A DNA stretch of 31,414 bases from a virus: IMG/VR virus record IMGVR_UViG_3300023179_000341, positions 1 through 31,414 of that record. The stretch is one strand, 5' to 3'. This document shows positions 15,961 through 22,910 of this stretch, piece by piece; the first letter of the stretch is position 1, and the number at the start of each line of letters is the position of its first letter. The notes under the pieces were generated by a model that saw nothing but the letters and a program-made list of their open reading frames with translations, did no database searches and was not told the DNA's origin. Made by a program: the position numbers and the translations under genes.

Positions 15961-17391
15961 TCACAAGAGCTGCATTGTCTGAACTGCGCCTATCTCACTT
16001 CTCAATTCATGCAGATAGGCAAGCGCCATGCTCATCGCATCAACACGGTCATCGTTCGGTGCGCGTGGGAAGTTACACACCTCCGCAAGCCAATCTTTCA
16101 CCCATGTGGCCTGGTCCATCGGCGGCAGATAAACGTCACCCGCCCTGATAAGCGGGCTGACCCTCTCAAGCCGCTGTATCTTGTCACCCCGCGGGTCATA
16201 AAGCACCAAGCCTGGCACCTCACCCTCAAGGTCGCTCTCTATCGCAGGGCCATTGGCTTTGTTCTCAACCAACACCGCTGTCGCCTGAGGCCACCTTCCA
16301 CACATCTCACGTATTGCATCACGACTTTCCGTATAACTCCACCGCCCGCGCATCTCGTCAAGAAGATAACGCTTCGAACCGCGGGCACCCCAAACCTGAC
16401 CAACCACAAAGCTCGACCCTGCCGTCTGTGACCGTGAGAACCTCAAGTCCCAACTTTGGATGATCATGTCCATCTCAGGGGCAACGTCAAACTCCCTGAA
16501 CCAACGGGCCTTGAGAATTTCACCACCCGCTGAGGCGGGGCGCTGCTGATACAAGCTGTCCCACCACCTGTTGGGCAAAGCGCGTTTCATCTTAAGCAAC
16601 GCCTCAACGTCAAACCTCTGCGGGTGCAACGCTTCGCCCATCTTGCGAAACTCCTCATCCTCCTCCGCTATCGCAGGGAAGTTGAGTATCTCCCAAGTAT
16701 CTCCCGATTTGTTCTCGCTCTCTGCTATCAACCGTCCGGTGATATCGTCCTTGTGCCAACGGGTGTTCACGATGATTATCCCACCACCGGGCGTCAGACG
16801 TGTTCTTGCCACCGAGTTGAACCAGTGCCACATATCATCCCGCACCTTCGGGCTGTCTGCCTCGGCTTGGTCCTTGATAAGGTCATCGCAAATAAGAATA
16901 TGCGCACCACTGCCCGTGAGAGAACCACCACGCCCCACCGCCTTGTACGTCGTCGGTGTCGAGTAATTCTTCCCAAAGAATACTTTCCACTCCTTCACGG
17001 AGAAGTGGTTCGGGTCCACACGGGCGAGCGGCCAAAGTGTCTGCACATACTGCTCGCTCATCAACGACCGCGCTCTGCGTGAGAGCCTCTCTGAAAGCGA
17101 ACTGCCGTAAGTCGAGACAATGACCTCCCATGAAGGATTGTTCAATAAGCACCAAAGCGGAAAGCGCACGCTTATCGACTCGCTCTTGAGATGGCGCGGG
17201 GGCATACACACAATCAGCCGTGGGCTTTTCTTGTTGCGCACGTCTTCCATGAACTGAGCAAGGCGCTTGCAAAGGTGCTGATACAACCACCCGTCCACAA
17301 AGTTCGGCACCGTTGAGGCCACGAACCTGTGGAAATCCCGTCTTCTCAATTCAAGCTGGATCTCTATGATTTGCTCTTGGGTTAGCTCCAT
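15961..17391 (-). CDS. terL: Terminase large subunit
   Basis: A 476-residue DNA-packaging motor. ATPase domain: a Walker A-like loop MPPRHLKS (about residues 63-70; the Leu variant is common in phage terminases), an adenine/coupling region STYGSSLSERLSRRARSLM, Walker B ILICDD (about 165-170) followed by the arginine-rich HTRW-like element VNTRWHKDDITGRL. Nuclease domain: IIQSWDLRFSRS, TAVLVENKANGPAIESDL and a final PNDDRVDAMSMALAYL, supplying the three acidic positions of the RNase H-like fold. Both halves are full length. It follows the small subunit by a few bases. Confidence 0.96.
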   Translation of the reverse strand: MELTQEQIIEIQLELRRRDFHRFVASTVPNFVDGWLYQHLCKRLAQFMEDVRNKKSPRLIVCMPPRHLKSESISVRFPLWCLLNNPSWEVIVSTYGSSLSERLSRRARSLMSEQYVQTLWPLARVDPNHFSVKEWKVFFGKNYSTPTTYKAVGRGGSLTGSGAHILICDDLIKDQAEADSPKVRDDMWHWFNSVARTRLTPGGGIIIVNTRWHKDDITGRLIAESENKSGDTWEILNFPAIAEEDEEFRKMGEALHPQRFDVEALLKMKRALPNRWWDSLYQQRPASAGGEILKARWFREFDVAPEMDMIIQSWDLRFSRSQTAGSSFVVGQVWGARGSKRYLLDEMRGRWSYTESRDAIREMCGRWPQATAVLVENKANGPAIESDLEGEVPGLVLYDPRGDKIQRLERVSPLIRAGDVYLPPMDQATWVKDWLAEVCNFPRAPNDDRVDAMSMALAYLHELRSEIGAVQTMQLL

Positions 17392-17400
17392 GAAGGCAAG

Positions 17401-18105
17401 TCACCTCGCCTGCTGCAAGGCTTTTTGAAGCTCGTCGTCTGACATCTTGGTCACGTCTATCGTTGGCTTGTCGATATCCGATTCGTTCCTGACCCGTGTC
17501 GTCTTCTCTATCGCTGCGCGCTTGCTGATATCGACCGATTTCACCTCGGCCCACTTCTCAGGATACTTGCGCTCCAAAAGCCAGGCCGCCGCTTTCCAGT
17601 TGTCGCGTGCATGGCCCATGATCTTGTCAATCAGGTACATCGAGAACCTGATCTCTGCCTCATTGATCTGCCTAAAGAAGTCCGGGTTCTTCTCCGCGTA
17701 CCTGCGGATATCTATTGGGTTGACGCTCACATAGATGCACGCCTGCTCGAAGGTGAGGCCCCGTGAAAGAGCATCGCCCATCTTCTCTGCTATCTGGGCC
17801 GCTGTCTTGTCCGTGACCTTATCAACATAGCGGTGAACATCACCCTCGCCCCGCTCAAAGAGCTTCCTGAGCTTTATCTCGACTGCTTCAGTGGGGAGCG
17901 CCCGTGAATCAAGAGATGCCATGTGTTCGGCGAAGTCTGGATATGAGCCTCTCAGCTCAATGTACTTGTCTCTGTCTGTTCCCAGGGACGTGAGGATATC
18001 ACCTATCGTCTCTCCAACGGCATAGCGTTCCGCTATCTTCTCCATGAGAAACTTATCGCTGTACGAGGTGTCCTTGCCTCTGATCGTTCCGAATTGTCTC
18101 GCCAT
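17401..18105 (-). CDS. terS: Terminase small subunit
   Basis: A 234-residue protein upstream of terL. It has an N-terminal helix-turn-helix-like region (YSDKFLMEKIAERYAVGETIGDILTSLG), central helices with a second HTH-like pattern (LSRGLTFEQACIYVSVNPIDIRRYAEKNPDF), the helix EAEIRFSMYLIDKIMGHARDNWKAAAWLLERKYPEKWAE that is typical of small terminases, and a charged C-terminal tail that may contact TerL. It recognises phage DNA for packaging. The stop is 9 bases before the terL ATG. It is the first gene of the structural operon. Confidence 0.85.
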   Translation of the reverse strand: MARQFGTIRGKDTSYSDKFLMEKIAERYAVGETIGDILTSLGTDRDKYIELRGSYPDFAEHMASLDSRALPTEAVEIKLRKLFERGEGDVHRYVDKVTDKTAAQIAEKMGDALSRGLTFEQACIYVSVNPIDIRRYAEKNPDFFRQINEAEIRFSMYLIDKIMGHARDNWKAAAWLLERKYPEKWAEVKSVDISKRAAIEKTTRVRNESDIDKPTIDVTKMSDDELQKALQQAR

Positions 18106-18332
18106 CCTTGAACATCCTGTTCTTGTGATTTGAGGTCAGGATAACGCGGAAAGAAGGGTTTTGAAAGGGATCGGGAGAAGTGGAAAAATTGGTGGGGTTT
18201 GCGGAGGGGGCTTTTCCCTCCCCTCCCCAACAATTTCAGTAACTTACCACCCCCCTGGTATCATTGGACTTTTTTCTCCAGGGATATCAATGGGTTAGTA
18301 CGAAGTGTCTGTTATTGTTAAAAAATATATTT

Positions 18333-18412
18333 AGTCTATTGATTTCGGTAGGTTGTCGTGATAGTGTTGATTTTATTGAGGAAAACAAAAAGTCTAGTGA
18401 TTTCGGGTGGTT
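18333..18412. repeat. Imperfect 22-bp direct repeat pair
   Basis: Copies at 18333-18354 and 18391-18412 share the core AGTCTA(T/G)TGATTTCGG, then (T/G)(A/T)GGTT, differing at 3 of 22 bases; their starts are 58 bases apart. They lie upstream of terS and could be binding sites for a late-gene activator or for terminase (a pac/cos-like element). No function is shown. Confidence 0.6.
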
Positions 18413-18527
18413 AAAGGGTATTTGATATAACGAAATGTTATCCCTCCCACCCTCAACTATAAATTTTATTTATATCTCAACCGATAGCACACTCCCGATC
18501 ACAATCACAAACCGACACAAAACAAAA

Positions 18528-18555
18528 CACCCGAGAGTCAATAGACTGTCGGGTG
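18528..18555 (-). terminator. Terminator of the amidoligase cassette
   Basis: Stem CACCCGA/TCGGGTG extended by AGTC/GACT across a single G-G mismatch, with a 4-base AATA/TATT loop; on the minus strand it is followed by TTTTGTTTTG. It lies 25 bases after the stop of the last cassette gene at 18580. Confidence 0.8.
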
Positions 18556-18579
18556 GAATGGGAGATGCTTCGGGAGCGT

Positions 18580-18819
18580 TCAGAGCTTCGGAGCTTTGAA
18601 CACCAAGAGGAACCGAACATCCTGACTCTCAGGACAATAAAACCGCCCAATGGCACTCTGTCGCTTAAACTCAGCCATGGGAGCGAGACTAGCTAGAGCG
18701 AGCGTGAAGGTATCGAACACACGCCGGATAACGACGGGCTTGGGTAGATCTTTGACCTGAACTATCCAACGACACTCGCCGAGAGTGTTTGACTGGAAGG
18801 TGAATGTTCTGAGGGTCAT
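18580..18819 (-). CDS. Small protein of the amidoligase cassette, unknown function
   Basis: A 79-residue protein starting MTLRTFTFQSNTLGECRW. ATG at 18819 is preferred because GAGG lies 8 bases before it; another in-frame ATG is at 18828. It is beta-rich with conserved-looking aromatic positions (ECRWIVQVKDLP, IGRFYCPES, DVRFLLVFKAPKL). Its start overlaps the region of the amidotransferase stop (18821), so it is co-translated. It could be an accessory factor or the substrate of the ligase pair; neither is shown. Confidence 0.7.
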   Translation of the reverse strand: MTLRTFTFQSNTLGECRWIVQVKDLPKPVVIRRVFDTFTLALASLAPMAEFKRQSAIGRFYCPESQDVRFLLVFKAPKL

Positions 18820-18820
18820 A

Positions 18821-19726
18821 TCATGCACCTCTTCTCAGATACGCCGATCGTTTGTATTGCTTTGCCGCTTGGCGTTGAATTGATCGGAGCTGTGATCTTT
18901 GCTTGGTGTTACACAATTTGTAGAAATCGTTTGATCTTGGCGAGCGTTTCTCGAAACCGAAATCATACACAAGGTCCAAGAAATCGGGGCCGTTTGCTAT
19001 CATGCGCGGATCGTCACGGAGCATGAGTATTTCGGTTTCCGTGAGCATATCATCGGAATTGACCGGATCATAATATCGTGACCACGTATCGGAGATTGTG
19101 TCACGGTCAAACAAACTGGAGTGAGAGAACACCGGAGATTGTGCTAGGGCTGGTGCAGGGATTGGCCGGAGCGAAAATGTTTCGCAGGTGTTCTGTCCGA
19201 CCGGAACGGAAATTTCTGAGAATGGGTTAGTCGAGAAATTCCCTCGGGCATCGGTATGGAGCGATCCGGAATTCTGACGGATGATATAATATCGGTCGAG
19301 TTTCGTGTCGACTATCATGATATTTGCCCATGTTTCGCCAAGGGTGTTGAGCATGGCCTGAATGTTTGCCGGTGGCGTATATTTCAAAAGATCGCACAAG
19401 AGCATGGAGTCAACCGGATGTTGCTTTGCTCCGGAAGATGACAGAACACCGTTGTGGAACACAATATAATCACCTTGAATGAACGCATGGGTTGCCGTGA
19501 TACCACGCGCCCATGTTGTCGCGTTCCGAGTGTGAACCCATACACGTTTGAACGGTTTGAAACTCAGTGAGTGTATGAGTGACTCCGGATCGTGTGTTTT
19601 GATGATTTGATACTCCGTTCCGTCAAACGTCACTGCCGATAGGCCATGGGGATTGAATTGGGCATCGGAACGTATCTGACAAAACAGTGACTCGTCGATT
19701 GTGTCGGTTGTTATGATTGTACACAT
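18821..19726 (-). CDS. Class II glutamine amidotransferase (Ntn hydrolase)
   Basis: A 301-residue protein. ATG at 19726 was chosen because the next codon is Cys2, the catalytic nucleophile exposed after Met removal, and GGGAG lies 8 bases upstream. Family motifs: MCTIITT at the N-terminus, WVHTRNAT (His65-Arg67), THAF (His80) and FHNGVL (Asn92-Gly93, oxyanion hole), then DSMLLCDLL. These match the GATase_2 domain that releases ammonia from glutamine. After about residue 180 the sequence is less recognisable, ending in a basic segment (QRSLRSIQRQAAKQYKRSAYL-like). No synthase domain is fused, so the ammonia must go to a partner; the amidoligase gene 24 bases upstream is the obvious candidate. 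Confidence 0.88.
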   Translation of the reverse strand: MCTIITTDTIDESLFCQIRSDAQFNPHGLSAVTFDGTEYQIIKTHDPESLIHSLSFKPFKRVWVHTRNATTWARGITATHAFIQGDYIVFHNGVLSSSGAKQHPVDSMLLCDLLKYTPPANIQAMLNTLGETWANIMIVDTKLDRYYIIRQNSGSLHTDARGNFSTNPFSEISVPVGQNTCETFSLRPIPAPALAQSPVFSHSSLFDRDTISDTWSRYYDPVNSDDMLTETEILMLRDDPRMIANGPDFLDLVYDFGFEKRSPRSNDFYKLCNTKQRSQLRSIQRQAAKQYKRSAYLRRGA

Positions 19727-19750
19727 GGCTGTTTCTCCCATTGAATGAAA

Positions 19751-20965
19751 TTAAGCGGCGTCGGCCTGATCTTGTGTTGTCAGAGCGGAAAGGGCTTGAT
19801 CAAATGTTAGTGAGTTTCTTGCAGCATGGAGCGCGATAGCATCGAAACGCATGCCCATGGGGAGCATGAGTGTCTCGGTATTGTTGATAGCGGCGTGATA
19901 TGCGTCGGAGGCGATAGCCAAGCAAGCAAGGGCATCGGAAATGTTGTCGATATTGCCGAAACACCGGAACTCCCATGTATTGGAACGCATGGCAACAAAA
20001 CGGTATTTTTGCGTGTCGAGGGTGAAATTGAAATACTGGGAGAGTGAGTCGGAGCGCCAACGCTGACGCACGCTCTCCGGAACCCTTGGGTCGTTCAAAA
20101 CGAAACGCATGAGAAACGATTGAAAATTGACGGAGTATTTCGGAGTGACTCCGTGAATAGATGCGTGGATATGAAACGAGCATCCGGAATTGACGGAGAA
20201 ACCGACGCGATCCAAGTCGGTAAATAGGGAAATGGCGCGTTCAGTGATTTCGGTCCACGTTTGAGGGCCTCGTGTTGTGATTTCTGGACCACGCACCGAT
20301 CCGTCTGGTTTCCAATCGAGTGCGAGAGTTTCATCGGAGAAATTGAGTGATTTCAGGTAGTCCATCATGTCGATAGTTTCTTGTTCTTGATATTCTTCTG
20401 TCCGAGTTTCCGCTCTTGGGGCAGCGGAGAGTGACGGGACAATGAAATGATCGGCGGCCAAGTATTGTCCGATCAAACGTGTGAGCTTGATCTTTGTTTG
20501 AGTGTTTTGTGTTTGCGCAAGAACAAATTTGAGAACACCAAGCAAACCGTTGTGGGCATTCTCACATTGGCGGAAATAGAAACCGGCCCGTCCGCGTCGT
20601 GTGTATGTAAGCACGAAATGGGACAACGGTTTGAAAGTGTCGTCTTGGCATGGAATCTGAATTGGCGGATCTTGTGTCAAAAGATGTTCCGACAAGATCA
20701 GTTTGTGAATCTTTTTGAGTGTTTTGTCTTTTGTGTTTGAAATCGAATATTGCACGCCATCGTGTACATCGGAGGCATATACGTTGGCCGATTGTGCGAG
20801 AATTGTTCTTGTCTTGGTGACGGAGCGAAATTGTGTATTGAGGGAATGATAATTGAGTGAATTGACGGAGTGAGTTTCAAGCTCGAAACCCAAGCGAACA
20901 TGAGAATTCCGGAATTCTTCTTTTGATGCGGAACGCGCAGAAATCAAACTAGGATTGGTTGTCAT
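19751..20965 (-). CDS. Amidoligase (PF12224-type COOH-NH2 ligase)
   Basis: A 404-residue enzyme of the glutamine-synthetase-like ligase fold. ATG at 20965 was chosen because GGGAGA precedes it by 7 bases; the frame extends only to a TTG at 20980. Motifs: VRLGFELET (residues 23-31), LDWKPDGS and RGPEIT (216-230), SGCSFHIHAS (260-269), and YRFVAMRSNTWEFRCFGN (about 321-338). These are the ATP/metal-binding signatures of the family. Such enzymes are predicted to form amide bonds in peptides, cell-wall pieces or protein tags. The paired amidotransferase suggests ammonia or a small amine is the nucleophile, or that one enzyme makes and the other removes a gamma-glutamyl link. The substrate is unknown. 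Confidence 0.88.
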   Translation of the reverse strand: MTTNPSLISARSASKEEFRNSHVRLGFELETHSVNSLNYHSLNTQFRSVTKTRTILAQSANVYASDVHDGVQYSISNTKDKTLKKIHKLILSEHLLTQDPPIQIPCQDDTFKPLSHFVLTYTRRGRAGFYFRQCENAHNGLLGVLKFVLAQTQNTQTKIKLTRLIGQYLAADHFIVPSLSAAPRAETRTEEYQEQETIDMMDYLKSLNFSDETLALDWKPDGSVRGPEITTRGPQTWTEITERAISLFTDLDRVGFSVNSGCSFHIHASIHGVTPKYSVNFQSFLMRFVLNDPRVPESVRQRWRSDSLSQYFNFTLDTQKYRFVAMRSNTWEFRCFGNIDNISDALACLAIASDAYHAAINNTETLMLPMGMRFDAIALHAARNSLTFDQALSALTTQDQADAA

Positions 20966-20983
20966 GGCAGTATCTCCCAAAAG

Positions 20984-21029
20984 CGATCCTCGGAATTGAG
21001 GATCGATCCTGTATCGGCAGAAAATTGTA
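20984..21029 (-). promoter_or_regulatory. Leader of the amidoligase cassette: hairpin and possible -10
   Basis: A perfect 8-bp inverted repeat CGATCCTC/GAGGATCG with a 6-base spacer (20984-21005) lies 19 bases before the amidoligase ATG. On the minus strand TACAAT (21029-21024) fits a -10 element, though no good -35 is present at 16-18 bases. The repeat could be an operator or an mRNA stem that affects the ribosome site. Confidence 0.4.
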
Positions 21030-21148
21030 TTTACATGAGCGGTTTTTAATGCTTTTTTGAGTTTCTCTCGTGTTCTTCACGGGTTGATTTCGTTGGTGTT
21101 TTCGGTTTTTGAGCGGAAAGACGGAAAATTGAATAATTTTAGGATGAT

Positions 21149-21308
21149 TAGGCCATGTGGTTGAAATTCCTGGACAAAGTTAACACGTTGAAATGTATGT
21201 AGAAAGTTAACATCCTGAGAATACTGAGAAAATGCAAGCTGTTGAAAATAAAGCGGAAAGTTAACATCCTGAAAAGTATAGAGAAAGTTAACATCCTGAA
21301 AAGATTGG
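21149..21308. repeat. 27-bp tandem repeat array (iteron-like)
   Basis: The core AAAGTTAAC begins at 21176, 21203, 21257 and 21284. Intervals are 27, 54 and 27, so the period is 27 bp with a degenerate copy near 21230 and another decayed copy near 21149. The best copies continue ATCCTGAAAAG. The array is not followed by any leftward gene for over 100 bases and lies upstream of the amidoligase cassette. It may be a binding-site array for replication or regulation. Confidence 0.75.
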
Positions 21309-21368
21309 TAAATAAAAAGTTCAATCATTTCAGCGGTTGGTGGTCTTGGGGGTACAAGGGGGTGGCGG

Positions 21369-21566
21369 GTGCAAAATGTCACAGAGGTTGAGGCAAAATT
21401 ACAGATCCAGGTGAACGGGCTGAGGATGGACACCCGGAAGTTGAAGGACAGGATTGAAATCCTGGAGGCCCAGGTGCGGAGACTGGTGGACAGTCTGGAG
21501 CGGGAGCGGAGGGAGAACAGGCGGCTCTCGGAAGTTTTGCTGTTGAACGGTATCCGTGAAGACTAG
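21369..21566 (+). CDS. Small coiled-coil protein (probable)
   Basis: A 65-residue plus-strand ORF starting with GTG after a GGGGGTGG stretch. Almost its whole length fits leucine heptads (VEAKLQIQVNGL, LKDRIEILEAQVRRLVDSLERE), typical of a real coiled coil and unlikely in an antisense shadow. It is G-rich compared with its neighbours. It is convergent with the minus-strand operon ending at 21588. No family is recognised. Its promoter is not evident. Confidence 0.5.
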   Translation: MQNVTEVEAKLQIQVNGLRMDTRKLKDRIEILEAQVRRLVDSLERERRENRRLSEVLLLNGIRED

Positions 21567-21587
21567 GGGGGGTGGGGGTCGAAACCG

Positions 21588-21839
21588 TCAGAGAGGTTGT
21601 GGGAAACGGAGGACGTAGCCGCGATTGTCTCCAAGCGAGCCTTCCCTACGGATATAGCCTTGGGCCTCGAGCAGGCGGAGGTGCTTGTTGATGACGGCAA
21701 GCGAGAGCGGGACGATGGCTTGGATCTGCCTTGCGGTGACTCTGGCCCCAGAAAGGCCGGAAATGGCCTTTAGAACGCGTTGGTTGTTCTCAAGGTAGTC
21801 TGACCTAGGATTTTTGTTAAGCGAGCCTAGCGGCCTCAT
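21588..21839 (-). CDS. Winged-helix DNA-binding protein
   Basis: An 83-residue protein. After a basic N-terminal arm (MRPLGSLNKNPRSD) comes a winged helix: RVLKAISGLSGARVTARQIQAIVPLSLAVINKHLRLLEAQGYIRREGS, then a hairpin GDNRGYVLRFP. It resembles single-domain ArsR/MarR-like regulators. The ATG overlaps the stop of the preceding gene (ATGA), with AGGA 9 bases upstream. As the last gene of the small-gene operon it may regulate it; targets are unknown. Confidence 0.75.
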   Translation of the reverse strand: MRPLGSLNKNPRSDYLENNQRVLKAISGLSGARVTARQIQAIVPLSLAVINKHLRLLEAQGYIRREGSLGDNRGYVLRFPQPL

Positions 21840-22105
21840 TCAGCGTCTTCCTGATTGTCTGGGTGGCTGGAGTGTTTATCCCCCGGTTCAAGGCCGATTG
21901 TAACCCGATGTGGGCTGTACCTTGAAGTCGTGGGGCCAATGAGGTCATTGACCTCCCAAAGAAGGCGCACAAACGCCTCCATCGTTTCCTTGGTAGGATT
22001 GATAGAGGCAGTGTCGCGCGTCTCAACCACGCGCCTCCGAGGGCCATCAGAGTCAGTTTCGTCCGTGAGCAGCCAACCATTATCGACGCATTCAATTTTA
22101 ATCAT
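21836..22105 (-). CDS. Small early protein with NG(W/F/Y) N-terminal motif
   Basis: An 89-residue protein starting MIKIECVDNGWLLTDETD. ATG at 22105 overlaps the stop of the gene before it (ATGA) and has GGGG upstream; the longer frame to 22216 is a shadow of that gene. Beta-hairpin at the N-terminus, then a helix (KETMEAFVRLLWEVNDLIG) and a variable tail. The plan matches two other small proteins here (22564-22755 and 27200-27400). Function unknown. Confidence 0.7.
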   Translation of the reverse strand: MIKIECVDNGWLLTDETDSDGPRRRVVETRDTASINPTKETMEAFVRLLWEVNDLIGPTTSRYSPHRVTIGLEPGDKHSSHPDNQEDAE

Positions 22106-22401
22106 TTGTAAACCCCAGGCAGCTTTGCGACATTCCGACTCAACCATTCGATGAATGATTCTCCCTGTGGAATACGGCCACCGTGATACCAGAGAGCAAG
22201 ATCGGTAAGATAACAAACAAACGACATGGGATTGTTTACGATTTGGTCTTTTGATCCAGAAACATATTTACTGCCTTTGTTATTCTTGACTGTAACAGTC
22301 ACAAGGCCGCTTTGTTCGTCTGATGATATGTCGATGTCTTTTGCTTTCACCTGATGATCCAGCAATATGTTTCTCAGTGCGCCAAGATACAAGATTGTCA
22401 T
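22102..22401 (-). CDS. Small early protein, function unknown
   Basis: A 99-residue protein starting MTILYLGALRNILLDHQVKAKD, with AAGGA 7 bases upstream. It is mixed alpha/beta with a strand pair (GLVTVTVKNNKGSKYVS) and a helical second half (MSFVCYLTDLALWYHGG, FIEWLSRNVAKL). It overlaps its downstream neighbour by ATGA. No family recognised. Confidence 0.7.
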   Translation of the reverse strand: MTILYLGALRNILLDHQVKAKDIDISSDEQSGLVTVTVKNNKGSKYVSGSKDQIVNNPMSFVCYLTDLALWYHGGRIPQGESFIEWLSRNVAKLPGVYK

Positions 22402-22405
22402 TGTT

Positions 22406-22567
22406 TCATCCTTCAGTGTTCATGAGATCGCATCCTGATTCATTTGTTGTCCTTTCGACTCGACGTTCTGCTATCTTTTTTGTTCTAACTTCATCAATCA
22501 AAACATAACCTATAATCAGCGGGCCAATGACCGCGATTGCTATTGTGATAATCGTATAAACATTCAT
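22406..22567 (-). CDS. Small single-pass membrane protein
   Basis: A 53-residue ORF starting MNVYTIITIAIAVIGPLIIG, overlapping the stop of the upstream gene as ATGA. Residues 4-24 form one transmembrane helix, followed by a charged cytoplasmic-type tail (IDEVRTKKIAERRVERTTNE). It ends 4 bases before the next ATG, filling an otherwise empty slot in the operon. Topology suggests an N-out, C-in anchor. Function unknown. Confidence 0.65.
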   Translation of the reverse strand: MNVYTIITIAIAVIGPLIIGYVLIDEVRTKKIAERRVERTTNESGCDLMNTEG

Positions 22568-22755
22568 GGGATCACATCCACTTTGAGGCCCATGGGCTCT
22601 GAGTCTTCATGCCACATCTTGATAAGGATGTTGCACGCAGCAGCCAAGGCTACGTTCATCGAATTGTATTCCTGCTGACAGACGATTGTGTATTCCTCTT
22701 CATCCTCGTTTATCTGAAGGACGAATCCATTGCGAACTTTCTCAATGCTGATCAT
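22564..22755 (-). CDS. Small early protein with NGF motif
   Basis: A 63-residue protein: MISIEKVRNGFVLQINEDEEEYTIV, then a helix (NVALAAACNILIKMWHED) and a KVDVIP end. The plan of an N-terminal hairpin with NG-aromatic, an acidic turn and one helix is a common type among small phage proteins of unknown function, and it matches 21836-22105 and 27200-27400 in this window. Its start overlaps the broken gene at 22742-22910 by 14 bases. Confidence 0.7.
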   Translation of the reverse strand: MISIEKVRNGFVLQINEDEEEYTIVCQQEYNSMNVALAAACNILIKMWHEDSEPMGLKVDVIP

Positions 22756-22910
22756 ATTTCTCGTCCTTTGGTTCGTCTTGTGGAATGTCTTTCACTCGAT
22801 ACCACGTATCATCAGCAAAAAACCAAACCGTGCCGTCATCGCAAAGGGCGTTCAGCACTTGCTGGTTCCACATTGTTGTCACAGTAAGTTGGATGATCTT
22901 ACGTTTCATT
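22742..22910 (-). pseudogene. Small CDDGT-type phage gene broken by a one-base frameshift
   Basis: ATG at 22910 overlaps the stop of the gene before it (ATGA). The first frame reads MKRKIIQLTVTTMWNQQ and then runs into stop TGA after about 24 codons. From about 22860 another frame reads VLNALCDDGTVWFFADD and then WYRVKDIPQ to a stop at 22742. Removing one A from the AAA in CAGCAAAGTG joins them into one 55-residue protein that resembles a widespread small phage family with a LYALCDDGTVW...W...PDIPQ pattern. Either the gene is decayed, the base is a sequencing error, or the site is slippery. A GTG at the start of the second part could also give a 38-residue product. Confidence 0.6.

Larger units (their letters stand above)
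18106..18579. other. Intergenic region upstream of the structural operon
   Basis: About 470 bases without a gene. It contains a G-rich stretch (about 18170-18240), an imperfect pair of 22-bp direct repeats, an AT-rich segment (18455-18480) and the terminator of the amidoligase cassette. The promoter of the late operon should lie here on the minus strand, but no clear -35/-10 pair was found, which suggests a phage-specific or activator-dependent promoter. Confidence 0.6.

Noticed and set aside
15649-16431. 260-codon plus-strand ORF opposite portal and terminase
   Set aside because: It crosses several real minus-strand genes, is rich in His, Arg and Pro as expected of a shadow, and has no family features.
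18106-18579. Clear sigma70 promoter for the structural operon
   Set aside because: Several TATA-like stretches exist on the minus strand, but none has a matching -35 at 16-18 bases.
21149-21308. CRISPR array
   Set aside because: The repeats are tandem with a 27-bp period and no separate spacers, and there are no cas genes nearby.
21077-21433. Minus-strand ORF with 9-residue FQDVNF repeats
   Set aside because: It is the translation of the 27-bp DNA repeats, lacks a ribosome site and starts inside the plus-strand coiled-coil ORF. The repeats are better read as a DNA-level array, although the kept FQ residues leave a small doubt.
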